Origin: Geodermatophilaceae bacterium
Lineage (GTDB): Bacteria; Actinomycetota; Actinomycetes; Mycobacteriales; Geodermatophilaceae
Direction of reading: 5' to 3'
Assembly (NCBI GenBank): GCA_013812145.1
Contig: JACCTY010000151.1
Coordinates: 1-54,583, forward strand
Length of the DNA: 54,583 nt
Both the position numbers and the translations under genes were made by a program. Position 1 is the stretch's first letter, and each line of letters begins with the position of its first letter. Positions 46,117 to 54,023 of this stretch are shown here, one piece after another. The notes under the pieces were generated by a model, which did no database searches, was not told the DNA's origin, and saw nothing but the letters and a program-made list of their open reading frames with translations.

Positions 46117-47570
46117 CCCTGGTCAGCCAGCCCGACCTACAGCTCAGGGCGGCGGCCCCCCCGCGGCGCTCATCGGCACGGCGCCTGCTGGTCCTCATAG
46201 TCCTCGGTTTCGTTGCGCTGAGCCTGCTCCGGTTCACCTTCGATGCCGGGGATCTCACCTCCTCCGGTGCCGTCCGCGCGGCGCTCGTGCTGGCGATCCC
46301 GATCGGCTTGGCGGGCTTGGGCGGCTTGTGGTCCGAGCGCGCCGGCATCGTCAACATCGGGCTGGAAGGCATGCTCATCGCCGGCACGATCTTCGGCGCA
46401 TGGGCCGGCTACCAGTGGGGACCGTGGGTTGGTGTCCTGGTCGGCATGGCCGGCGGTGCGGTCTTCGGTCTGGTGCACGCGATCGCGACCGTCTCTTTTG
46501 CGGTGGATCACATCGTCTCCGGCGTCGCCATCAACATCCTCGCCGTGGGTGTCGGCGGCGTCATGGGCCAGGTCTTCTTCGGCGACATTCCTGGTGTCTC
46601 GCAGCGGCAGTCCCCGCGGGTCCCCGACGCAGCCACCTTCAGCATCCCCGGCGTCTCCGACGCGCTGCGCGCGGTGGAGGACAAAGGCATCTTGATCTTG
46701 TCCGACCTGGCCGGCGTCCTCGGCGGGCTGGTCACTGGCACGTCGGTGCTGACCGTGCTGGCGGTGCTGCTCGTGCCGGCCAGTTACTTGGTGTTGTGGC
46801 GAACCAGTTTCGGCTTGCGGCTGCGTTCCTGCGGGGAGAACCCGGCAGCGGCGGAATCCCTTGGTGTGAACGTCTACCTGACCAAGTACGTGGCGGTGAT
46901 TGTCAGCGGTGGGCTGGCCGGGCTCGGGGGGGCCTACCTGGTGACGGTGGCCTCGGAGGGGTACCTGGAGGGGCAGACCGGAGGCCGTGGCTTCATCGGC
47001 CTGGCGGCGATGATCTTCGGCAACTGGCGGCCGGGTGGACTGGCCGGGGGAGCATTGCTGTTCGGGTACGCCGACGCGCTGCGGCTGCGGGGCGGCGCTC
47101 AGGCCGTGCCCGCGCTGCTGGTCTTCGTCACCGTCGGAATGGTCCTGTTGGCCGGACGAGAGCTGGTGCGCTCGGCCCGGCGGCGTGATGGAGGCTTCCT
47201 GGCCAGGCTCGCCCCGAGCGGTCTTTGGATCGCGGGACTGCTGTTGTTCGGGTTGGGGCTCGGTCTCGGTGTCGCGATGTTCGACGGCTGGGGCACCGTT
47301 GCGGCCGTGGGCCTCGGCATCGTGGGCCTGCTGGCTTTGGGCGCCATCGGCATCCGGCTCAACCGCGCGATCAAGGGCGGCAACCTGACGCTGTACATCG
47401 TGTCCTCGGTGGTGCTGATCGTCTGGTCGGCGTCCGGGGTCGGCATCCCCGGTCAATTCGTGACCTACATGGCCTACATCGTCACGCTCCTGGTGCTCGC
47501 CTTCGCCACGCAGCGGTTGCGCATGCCTGCCGCGGACGGACTGCCATACCGCAAGGGCCAAGGGACTTGA
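46113..47570 (+). CDS. nucleoside ABC transporter permease 2
   Basis: 485 aa. BPD_transp_2 permease domain (about 30-340: GLWSERAGIVNIGLEGMLIA, VDHIVSGVAINILAVGVGG, AESLGVNVYLTKY) followed by an unusual extra C-terminal block of four hydrophobic helices (about 365-470, SGLWIAGLLLFGLGLGLGVA and others), longer than the ~300 aa usual for this partner. ATG overlaps permease 1, and its stop overlaps the cdd TTG (TTGA). Confidence 0.9.
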   Translation: MTLVSQPDLQLRAAAPPRRSSARRLLVLIVLGFVALSLLRFTFDAGDLTSSGAVRAALVLAIPIGLAGLGGLWSERAGIVNIGLEGMLIAGTIFGAWAGYQWGPWVGVLVGMAGGAVFGLVHAIATVSFAVDHIVSGVAINILAVGVGGVMGQVFFGDIPGVSQRQSPRVPDAATFSIPGVSDALRAVEDKGILILSDLAGVLGGLVTGTSVLTVLAVLLVPASYLVLWRTSFGLRLRSCGENPAAAESLGVNVYLTKYVAVIVSGGLAGLGGAYLVTVASEGYLEGQTGGRGFIGLAAMIFGNWRPGGLAGGALLFGYADALRLRGGAQAVPALLVFVTVGMVLLAGRELVRSARRRDGGFLARLAPSGLWIAGLLLFGLGLGLGVAMFDGWGTVAAVGLGIVGLLALGAIGIRLNRAIKGGNLTLYIVSSVVLIVWSASGVGIPGQFVTYMAYIVTLLVLAFATQRLRMPAADGLPYRKGQGT

Positions 47571-48028
47571 GTTCGACCGAGGTCGACTGGGCGGCGCTAC
47601 GGTTTGCGGCCCGCGAGTCGATGACGCATGCGTACGCGCCGTACTCGCGGTACCCGGTCGGGGCGGCGGCGCTGGTGGACGACGGCCGGACGATAGTCGG
47701 CTGCAACGTGGAGAACGCGTCCTACGGACTCGGCCTGTGTGCTGAATGCGGACTCGTGTCGGAACTGCATGCCTCCGGCGGCGGTCGCCTCGTCGCAGTG
47801 TCCTGCGTGGACAGTCGAGGTGAGCTGCTGATGCCATGTGGCCGCTGCCGGCAATTGCTGTGGGAGCACGGCGGCGCGGGGCTGTTGCTGGAAACTGCTG
47901 ACGGGCCGCGCCCGATGGCCGAGCTCCTGCCCGATGCGTTCGATGCCGTCGTTCTTCGCGGCGATCATGACGATCCGGGCATCCAGAATGCGGATGTTCT
48001 ACGCAAATCGGACCACCAAACGTCATGA
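47567..48028 (+). CDS. cdd: cytidine deaminase
   Basis: 153 aa, homotetrameric zinc type. Zinc ligands Cys58 (with catalytic Glu60, LCAE), Cys91 and Cys94 (PCGRC); substrate segment GCNVENASYG. Converts cytidine and deoxycytidine to uridine and deoxyuridine. TTG start overlaps permease 2; its stop overlaps the deoA ATG, so uptake and breakdown of nucleosides are in one transcript. Confidence 0.94.
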   Translation: MSSTEVDWAALRFAARESMTHAYAPYSRYPVGAAALVDDGRTIVGCNVENASYGLGLCAECGLVSELHASGGGRLVAVSCVDSRGELLMPCGRCRQLLWEHGGAGLLLETADGPRPMAELLPDAFDAVVLRGDHDDPGIQNADVLRKSDHQTS

Positions 48029-49314
48029 TCGCCGGTGCGGCCTTCGACGCCGTTGATCTGATCCGGACGAAGCGTGACGGTGCCCGGCTCAGCGACGAGC
48101 AGATCGACTGGGTCATCGGCGCCTACACCAGGCGGCAGGTGCCGGACGAGCAGATTGCCGCACTGCTCATGGCGATCTTCCTGCGCGGGATGCACCCGGC
48201 CGAGCTGACCCGGTGGACCGCCGCGATGATCTCTTCCGGCGTGCGGATGGATCTGTCCACTGTGGACCGGCCGACGGTGGACAAGCACTCGACCGGAGGC
48301 GTGGGCGACAAGATCACGCTGCCGTTGGCGCCAGTCGTGGCCGCGTGCGGTGCGGCGGTTCCGCAGTTGTCGGGCCGCGGCCTCGGCCACACCGGCGGGA
48401 CACTGGACAAGCTGGAGTCGATCCCCGGTTGGCGGGCCAACGTGTCCAGCGACGCCTATCTCGCGCAACTGCGCGATGTCGGCGCCGTCGTCTGCGCCGC
48501 GGGGGACGACCTCGCGCCCGCCGACAAACTGCTCTACGCCCTGCGCGACGTCACCGGCACGGTCGAGTCGATCCCCTTGATCGCCAGCTCGATCATGAGC
48601 AAGAAGATCGCCGAGGGAGCGGAGGCGCTCGTGCTCGATGTCAAGGTCGGCTCAGGGGCCTTCATGAAGGACGCCGAGACCGCTCGGGTGCTGGCCGAGA
48701 CGATGGTGGGGCTCGGCGACGCGCACGGGCTGCGAACCGTCGCCCTGCTCACCGCGATGGATGTCCCACTCGGCCGAACGGTCGGAAACGCGCTGGAGGT
48801 CGCGGAGGCGGTCGAGGTCCTCTCCGGCGGGGGGCCGCCAGACGTCGTGGAACTCACTGTGACGCTGGCCCGCGAGATGCTGGCGGCGGTCGGCCTGTCC
48901 ACTGTGGACCCCGCCGACGTCCTGCAGAATGGTCGCGCCATGGACACCTGGCGGGCGATGATCGCGGCGCAGGGCGGTGACCCGGACGCGGCGCTGCCAA
49001 CGGCCCCGGAACGCCACGTGGTCACGGCCACGGACAACGGCGTACTCACCGGACTGGACGCGTATGCGGTCGGTGTGGCCGCCTGGCGGCTCGGCGCCGG
49101 CCGAGCCCGCAAGGAGGATTCCGTGTCCGCCGTCGCGGGCGTCGTCGTACTGGCCAAGCCGGGCGAGCGGATCGAGGCCGGCGCACCGTTACTGGAGCTG
49201 CACACCGACGATCCGGAGCGCATTCCACGGGCGCTTGTGGCGCTCGACGGCGCGGCGGAGTTCGACGGGCCCGGCGACACACTCCCGCTGATCATCGACC
49301 GGATCGGAGCCTGA
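48025..49314 (+). CDS. deoA: thymidine (pyrimidine-nucleoside) phosphorylase
   Basis: 429 aa. Phosphorolysis of thymidine/deoxyuridine to base and deoxyribose-1-phosphate. KHSTGGVGDKITL (phosphate site), the LEXIPGW-like TLDKLESIPGW, SSIMSKKIAEGA and DVKVGSGAFMK are all present. The C-terminal PYNP-C domain is complete. Follows cdd with ATGA overlap. Confidence 0.95.
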   Translation: MIAGAAFDAVDLIRTKRDGARLSDEQIDWVIGAYTRRQVPDEQIAALLMAIFLRGMHPAELTRWTAAMISSGVRMDLSTVDRPTVDKHSTGGVGDKITLPLAPVVAACGAAVPQLSGRGLGHTGGTLDKLESIPGWRANVSSDAYLAQLRDVGAVVCAAGDDLAPADKLLYALRDVTGTVESIPLIASSIMSKKIAEGAEALVLDVKVGSGAFMKDAETARVLAETMVGLGDAHGLRTVALLTAMDVPLGRTVGNALEVAEAVEVLSGGGPPDVVELTVTLAREMLAAVGLSTVDPADVLQNGRAMDTWRAMIAAQGGDPDAALPTAPERHVVTATDNGVLTGLDAYAVGVAAWRLGAGRARKEDSVSAVAGVVVLAKPGERIEAGAPLLELHTDDPERIPRALVALDGAAEFDGPGDTLPLIIDRIGA

Positions 49315-49315
49315 C

Positions 49316-49675
49316 GTGCCCCAGCTCATCGAGGTACCCACCCGGGTGCCCGTGCCCGGCGGCAAGCAGATCGACGAGTACGTCGGCCGCGCCAACACCG
49401 GCACCGACGCTCTGTCGGTGGCCCTCATGACCGCCCCCGGTGGCTGGATGGAGCCCGCCCAGACCCCACAGTTCGACGAGATCACGCTGGTCTTGCGCGG
49501 CCTGGTGCGGGTCGAGCACGACGGTGGGTATCTCGACGTCGGGGCGGGTCAAGCCGTCATCACCACGGCGGGGGAGACGGTCCGCTACACCACTCCGGGG
49601 GAGGAGGGCGCGGAGTACGTCGCGATCTGCGTCCCCGCGTTCGCCCCCGAATTGGCCGGCCGCGCCGAGAGCTAA
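49316..49675 (+). CDS. small cupin domain protein
   Basis: 119 aa; GTG 49316 starts 1 nt after the deoA stop. Beta-barrel pattern with FDEITLVLRGLVRVEHDGGY, GAGQAVITTAGETVRYTTPG and YVAICVPAF; the metal ligands (usual G-x5-H-x-H) are mostly absent, so it may not be an enzyme. Resembles EutQ-like cupins. Probably part of the nucleoside operon; a ligand-sensing or sugar-handling role is conceivable but unproven. Confidence 0.75.
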   Translation: MPQLIEVPTRVPVPGGKQIDEYVGRANTGTDALSVALMTAPGGWMEPAQTPQFDEITLVLRGLVRVEHDGGYLDVGAGQAVITTAGETVRYTTPGEEGAEYVAICVPAFAPELAGRAES

Positions 49676-49680
49676 TCCTG

Positions 49681-49707
49681 TACGCTCTGTCCGGACTGTC
49701 TAGACAG
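49681..49707 (+). promoter_or_regulatory. promoter/operator of the toxin-antitoxin operon
   Basis: -10-like TACGCT (49681-49686) followed by GTCCGGAC and a perfect 12-bp palindrome CTGTCTAGACAG (49696-49707) about 9 nt before the antitoxin ATG. The two 8-bp palindromes sit one base apart, a typical autoregulatory site for a Phd/VapB-VapC complex. Confidence 0.55.
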
Positions 49708-49716
49708 GGAGACGCG

Positions 49717-49959
49717 ATGGCGTGGCAACTGCAAGAAGCGAAGCAACGCTTTTCTGAGCTAGTCCGTAGAGCCGAGGCGGAGGGACCTCAAATAGTGACA
49801 CGGAACGGCCGCGAGGTAGTAGTGGTCGTCGCCGCCGCGGAGTTCGACCGGACCCGGAAGCCAAAGATGGATTTCAAGGAGTTCCTCATGTCTGGTCCCG
49901 ACTTCGAGTTGCTGGACATCGAGCGGGTCAAGGACAAGCCGCGGGAGATCGACTGGTGA
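49717..49959 (+). CDS. Phd/YefM-family antitoxin
   Basis: 80 aa. N-terminal Phd fold (MAWQLQEAKQRFSELVRRAE; IVTRNGREVVVVVAAAEF) for DNA binding and dimerisation, with a charged C-terminal tail (LLDIERVKDKPREIDW) that would wrap the toxin. ATG after AGGGAGA. Overlaps the VapC GTG by 4 nt. Confidence 0.92.
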   Translation: MAWQLQEAKQRFSELVRRAEAEGPQIVTRNGREVVVVVAAAEFDRTRKPKMDFKEFLMSGPDFELLDIERVKDKPREIDW

Positions 49960-50369
49960 GCTTCCTGGTCGATACGAACGTGCTCTCCGAGGCTCGCAAG
50001 CCCCGGCAGGCTGATACCGGCGTGACGAACTGGCTGCTGTCAACCGCTCCTGAGCGGCTCTACCTGTCCGTCCTCGTCCTCGGCGAGGTGCGGCGCGGCA
50101 CCGATGCCCTCGCTCGCCGCGACGCGCGGGCTGCCGCTGTCTTCGAGGACTGGCTCGGAAGGGTGCAACAGGACTACGCCGAGCGCATCCTGCCGGTCAC
50201 CGAGCAGATCGCACAGCAGTGGGGGCGGATGGACGTGATCCGGCCGATGCCTGCTATCGACGGGTTGATGGCGGCGACGGCCGTCGTACACGACCTGACC
50301 TTCGTCACCCGCAACGGGCGGGACGTCGAGGGCAGCGGCGCGCGAACCCTGAATCCCTTCTCCGGCTGA
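49956..50369 (+). CDS. vapC: VapC-family PIN-domain toxin
   Basis: 137 aa ribonuclease toxin. Acidic PIN residues Asp6 (FLVDTNVLSE), Glu44 (VLGEVRRG) and Asp102 (AIDGLMAATA) are intact, so it looks active; RNA target unknown. GTG start overlaps the antitoxin stop (GTGA). Confidence 0.93.
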   Translation: MSFLVDTNVLSEARKPRQADTGVTNWLLSTAPERLYLSVLVLGEVRRGTDALARRDARAAAVFEDWLGRVQQDYAERILPVTEQIAQQWGRMDVIRPMPAIDGLMAATAVVHDLTFVTRNGRDVEGSGARTLNPFSG

Positions 50370-50449
50370 GGACTACCCACCGAACGGTGGACCTCGACGC
50401 AATCGGGCGGTGGTCGCGCCACGCCGGCGTACCGGGGATGCTCGTGGGC

Positions 50450-51301
50450 ATGACGGGACCAGACAGCGCCGTGCGCGTGCGCAACCTGACCAAACGGTAC
50501 GGCGACCATCAAGCGGTGGCTGGCGTCGACCTCGATATCCACCACGGCGAGATCTTTGCGCTGATCGGCCCCAACGGCGCCGGCAAGACGACGTGCGTGG
50601 AGATTCTCGAGGGCTACCGGCACCGCGACGGAGGGGAGGTCGAGGTGCTCGGCATCGACCCGGCCAGGGCCGATGCGCACTGGAAGGCCCGAATCGGGAT
50701 CGTCCTGCAGTCAACGAAGGACTTCGCCGAATTGACTCCGACCGAGGCGTTGGCGACCTTCGCCGCCTACTACCCGAGTCCGCGGCCGGTCGACGAGGTC
50801 CTGGAACTCGTCGGCCTGACCGACAAGCGCAAGACCAGAGCCGATCAGCTCTCGGGCGGGCAGCGGCGGCGCCTGGACGTCGCCCTCGGCATCCTCGGCA
50901 ATCCCGAGCTGCTCTTCCTGGACGAGCCGACGACCGGCTTCGACCCGGATGCGCGTCGGCAGTTCTGGGGGCTGATCGAGGATCTCAGCGGCCTCGGCAC
51001 CACGATCCTGCTGACGACGCACTACATGGAGGAGGCGGAGCGGCTGGCCGACCGGGTCGGCGTTATCGCGGCCGGTCGGGTCGTCGCTGTGGACACTCCG
51101 ACGATGTTGGGCGGAAGGGGTGCGGCAGAGGCGGTCGTGTCCTGGCGTGGTCCCAGCGGTCCCGAGCACACCGCTACCGATGCGCCCACCAAGGTCGTCC
51201 GCGAACTCGCCGAAACCTTCGGCGGCGAGGTCCCCGAACTTGCGGTGTCCCGGCCAACTCTGGAAGACGTGTACCTCCAGATGATCGGAGCCGCTCAGTG
51301 A
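50450..51301 (+). CDS. ABC exporter ATP-binding protein (DrrA-like)
   Basis: 283 aa from ATG 50450 (ATG 50438 possible). Walker A GPNGAGKTT, Q-loop VLQSTKD, signature LSGGQRRRLDVAL, Walker B LLFLDEPTTGFD, H-loop TTHYMEEAERLADR. A C-terminal extension (ATDAPTKVVRELAETFGGEV..LEDVYLQMIG) is typical of drug-resistance-type ATPases. Partner permease overlaps its stop (GTGA). Confidence 0.9.
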   Translation: MTGPDSAVRVRNLTKRYGDHQAVAGVDLDIHHGEIFALIGPNGAGKTTCVEILEGYRHRDGGEVEVLGIDPARADAHWKARIGIVLQSTKDFAELTPTEALATFAAYYPSPRPVDEVLELVGLTDKRKTRADQLSGGQRRRLDVALGILGNPELLFLDEPTTGFDPDARRQFWGLIEDLSGLGTTILLTTHYMEEAERLADRVGVIAAGRVVAVDTPTMLGGRGAAEAVVSWRGPSGPEHTATDAPTKVVRELAETFGGEVPELAVSRPTLEDVYLQMIGAAQ

Positions 51302-52122
51302 CGACTACGACTCGACCGGCCCTGCCATCGTTGGCAACGGTGACCAGAGCCAGGGTCCGGGCCGAACTGCTCAGCTTCTTTCGGGAGCGGGACGCCGTCG
51401 TCTTCGTCCTGCTGTTCCCGGTCATCTTGCTCGTCGTCTTCGGCGCGGTGTTCGGAGGGCAGGAGGAGGTTGCGCCCGGTGTGCCGTTCATGCAGTACTT
51501 CGTGGCCGGGATGATCGCCGCCGGGCTGCTCAGCGCCAGCTTCCAGAACCTGGCCATCCAGATCCCGATCGAGCGGGACACGGGTTACCTCAAGCGGCTG
51601 TCCGGTACGCCGATGCCCAAGTCCGCGTACTTCATCGGCAAGGTCGTTCTGGTCGGGTTCGTCGCCGTGATCCAGACGGTTTTGCTGCTGGCCATCGGCG
51701 TACTCCTGTACGGCGTGACGCTTCCTGCCGACGGCGAGCGGTGGCTGACGTTCGGGTGGGTCGCCTTGCTCGGGATCACCTCCTGCACCCTGGTGGGTGT
51801 CGCGTTCTCCAGCGTGCCGCAGAATGGCAAGAGCGCACCGGCAATCGTGTCTCCGATCGCGATCCTGTTGCAGTTCATCTCCGGGGTGTTCTTCGTCTTC
51901 AGCGAGCTGCCGACCTGGATGCAGACGCTCGCAGCGATCTTCCCGCTGAAGTGGATGACCCAAGGCATGCGGTCGGTCTTCTTGCCCGACGCCGCGCAGG
52001 CCGCGGAGCCGGCCGGTGGCTGGGAGCACGGCCGGATCGCACTGGTTCTGGCAGTGTGGTGCGTGGTTGGCTTGGTGCTGTGCCTGCTGACCTTCCGCTG
52101 GCGGACCCGTTCAGACGGCTGA
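51298..52122 (+). CDS. ABC exporter permease (ABC-2 type)
   Basis: 274 aa, six helices (VVFVLLFPVILLVVFGAVFG; FVAGMIAAGLLSASFQNLAI; VVLVGFVAVIQTVLLLAIGVL; and others) with the ABC-2 signature near IVSPIAILLQFISGVFFVFSELP. GTG start overlaps the ATPase. Likely exports a lipophilic drug, lipid or peptide; the adjoining kinase may sense the same compound. Confidence 0.9.
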   Translation: MTTTTRPALPSLATVTRARVRAELLSFFRERDAVVFVLLFPVILLVVFGAVFGGQEEVAPGVPFMQYFVAGMIAAGLLSASFQNLAIQIPIERDTGYLKRLSGTPMPKSAYFIGKVVLVGFVAVIQTVLLLAIGVLLYGVTLPADGERWLTFGWVALLGITSCTLVGVAFSSVPQNGKSAPAIVSPIAILLQFISGVFFVFSELPTWMQTLAAIFPLKWMTQGMRSVFLPDAAQAAEPAGGWEHGRIALVLAVWCVVGLVLCLLTFRWRTRSDG

Positions 52123-52127
52123 CTCCG

Positions 52128-53324
52128 GTGACGGTGGACGCCGTCGGGCGGTCCGAGGCAGGCGGCGTCGAGACGGAGACGCATTTCTGGGAGCGCACGG
52201 CTCGTGGCTGGCACGTGGTCTTCGTCGCCCTGCTGCTGATCTCCATCGGCGTGGCGCTCAACGACAACGACGCATCCTCGCGCGCCAAGACGGGTGCTGT
52301 CCTCGTGCTCGTCGGCTGGGGCGCGTGGTATCTGCCCACGTGGGCCCGGTTCTGGGCCGGCCGTGGCCGGTGGTTGGGACCGATCTACGTGGCCGGAATG
52401 GTGCCCCTGTGCCTGGCCGCGCTGTCCCTGCTGCCGTCGACCAGCATCATGCTCTTCGTCGCCATCGCGCAGATCTACGCGACCATCGATCGGCTGCGCT
52501 ACGCCACCGCGGTCGTCGTCTTGCTCTTCACCGGGTTCGGACTGGCGCTCCTCGTCCGTGGGGCGGGCGCCGAAGTCTTTGTCGGGCTCGGCTTCTCCGC
52601 GCTGTTCTCCGCTGTGCTGGGCGCCTGGATCGGCGGCATCATCAGCCAAAGCCAGCAGCGCGCCGAGTGGATAATGCAGCTGCGGGACACCCGGGAGCAG
52701 CTGGCCGAGGTGAGCCACGAACGCGGGATGCTCGCTGAACGCGAGCGGTTGTCCGGGGACATCCACGACACACTCGCGCAGGGCTTTACAAGCATCGTGA
52801 TGCTGCTCGAAGCGGCCGACGCCGAGATCGGCGCTGATGACGTGGCCGCCCGCCGGCACCTCACGCTGGCCCGTTCGACCGCACGGGAAAATCTTGCCGA
52901 GGCCCGGACCCTGGTGGCGGCGTTGAGTCCGGCCGGTCTCGCCGACGGATCCCTGATCGACGCGCTCCACCGGCTGGCGGGCCGTTGCGCCGACGAATTG
53001 CAGCTGCACGCGGCCATGAGTGTGACCGGCGACCCGAGGCGACTGCCCTCTGCCACCGAGGTCGTGCTGCTGCGGGCGGCGCAGGAGAGCCTGGCCAACG
53101 TGCGTAAGCATGCCGGCGCCGCCCATGTCGACGTGCACCTCGACTACGGCGCCGAGACCGCCAGGTTGAGCGTGCGCGACGATGGTTGCGGTTTCGCCCC
53201 GGCCGGGGCCGAGGGATTCGGGCTGGCCGGGATGCGCGCTCGGGCCGAGCAGGTCGGCGGCTGCCTGCGCGTGGACAGCGCCGTGGGCGGCGGTACGACG
53301 ATCGAGCTGCGGGTGCCGGTGTGA
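52128..53324 (+). CDS. NarL-type sensor histidine kinase
   Basis: 398 aa; GTG 52128. N-terminal membrane domain of about six helices (WHVVFVALLLISIGVALN ... LGAWIGGIIS), coiled linker (REQLAEVSHERGMLAERERL), HisKA_3 with His213 (SGDIHDTLAQGF) and HATPase_c (AAQESLANVRKHAG; RDDGCGF). Same operon as the ABC exporter; its stop overlaps the regulator GTG. Confidence 0.93.
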   Translation: MTVDAVGRSEAGGVETETHFWERTARGWHVVFVALLLISIGVALNDNDASSRAKTGAVLVLVGWGAWYLPTWARFWAGRGRWLGPIYVAGMVPLCLAALSLLPSTSIMLFVAIAQIYATIDRLRYATAVVVLLFTGFGLALLVRGAGAEVFVGLGFSALFSAVLGAWIGGIISQSQQRAEWIMQLRDTREQLAEVSHERGMLAERERLSGDIHDTLAQGFTSIVMLLEAADAEIGADDVAARRHLTLARSTARENLAEARTLVAALSPAGLADGSLIDALHRLAGRCADELQLHAAMSVTGDPRRLPSATEVVLLRAAQESLANVRKHAGAAHVDVHLDYGAETARLSVRDDGCGFAPAGAEGFGLAGMRARAEQVGGCLRVDSAVGGGTTIELRVPV

Positions 53325-53953
53325 CTACCGTGCGGGTTCTGGTGATCGATGACCACCCGGTCGTCCGCACCGGATTGACCGCGATGCTCGCCGCCGAACC
53401 GGGCATCGAGGTTGTCGGCGAGGGCGGCTCCGGTACGGAGGCGATCCGGTTGGCCGCACAGCTCGAGCCGGACGTCGTCCTCATGGACCTGCGGATGCCC
53501 GGGATGGACGGAGTGGCGGCGACCTCGGTGATCGCCGCGAGCAGCAACGGGCCGCGGGTCGTGGTCGTGACGACGTACGACACGGATTCGGACATCCTGC
53601 GTGCCGTCGAGGCAGGCGCGACCGGCTACCTGCTCAAGGACACCCCGCGCCAGCAGATGGCCGATGCCGTCCGTGCGGCCGCCCGCGGTGAGACGGTGCT
53701 CGCTCCGCCGGTCGCGGCCAAGTTGATGACCCGCATGCGGGCCGGGACCGCCGATGTGCTGACGGCACGCGAGCGGGAGGTCATCGAGCTGGTCGGCGCC
53801 GGGCTCACGAACGCCGAGCTGGGCCGCCGGCTGTTCATCAGTGAGGCGACGGTCAAGACCCACCTGCTCAGGGTGTTCGCCAAGCTCGGCGTGGACGATC
53901 GCACCGCCGCCGTCACCACCGCGATGGCTCGAGGCATCATCCCGCCACCGTGA
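53321..53953 (+). CDS. LuxR/NarL-family response regulator
   Basis: 210 aa. Receiver with Asp10-Asp11 and phospho-acceptor Asp56 (VVLMDLRMPGMD), then a LuxR HTH (LTAREREVIELVGAGLTNAE). GTG start overlaps the kinase. Probably regulates the exporter upstream. Confidence 0.93.
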   Translation: MTTVRVLVIDDHPVVRTGLTAMLAAEPGIEVVGEGGSGTEAIRLAAQLEPDVVLMDLRMPGMDGVAATSVIAASSNGPRVVVVTTYDTDSDILRAVEAGATGYLLKDTPRQQMADAVRAAARGETVLAPPVAAKLMTRMRAGTADVLTAREREVIELVGAGLTNAELGRRLFISEATVKTHLLRVFAKLGVDDRTAAVTTAMARGIIPPP

Positions 53954-53970
53954 CATGTGTGGCCCCGGCG

Positions 53971-54018
53971 TTACGTCCGTAGCTTTGGCTGGCAGAGCGG
54001 TCAGAGCTACGGACGTAA
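53971..54018. terminator. bidirectional terminator hairpin with TTACGTCCGTAG arms
   Basis: Perfect 14-bp arms TTACGTCCGTAGCT (53971-53984) and AGCTACGGACGTAA (54005-54018) around a 20-nt loop, between the converging regulator and antiporter genes. Outer arms shared with the hairpin at 11964-12011. Confidence 0.8.
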
Positions 54019-54023
54019 GGAAG

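Noticed and set aside
46170-48116. 648-aa open frame on the minus strand opposite permease 2 and cdd
   Set aside because: Repetitive charged sequence from the antisense frame of transport and deaminase genes.
51585-53138. 517-aa open frame on the minus strand opposite the exporter permease and kinase
   Set aside because: Antisense shadow; no start signals and no recognisable domain.
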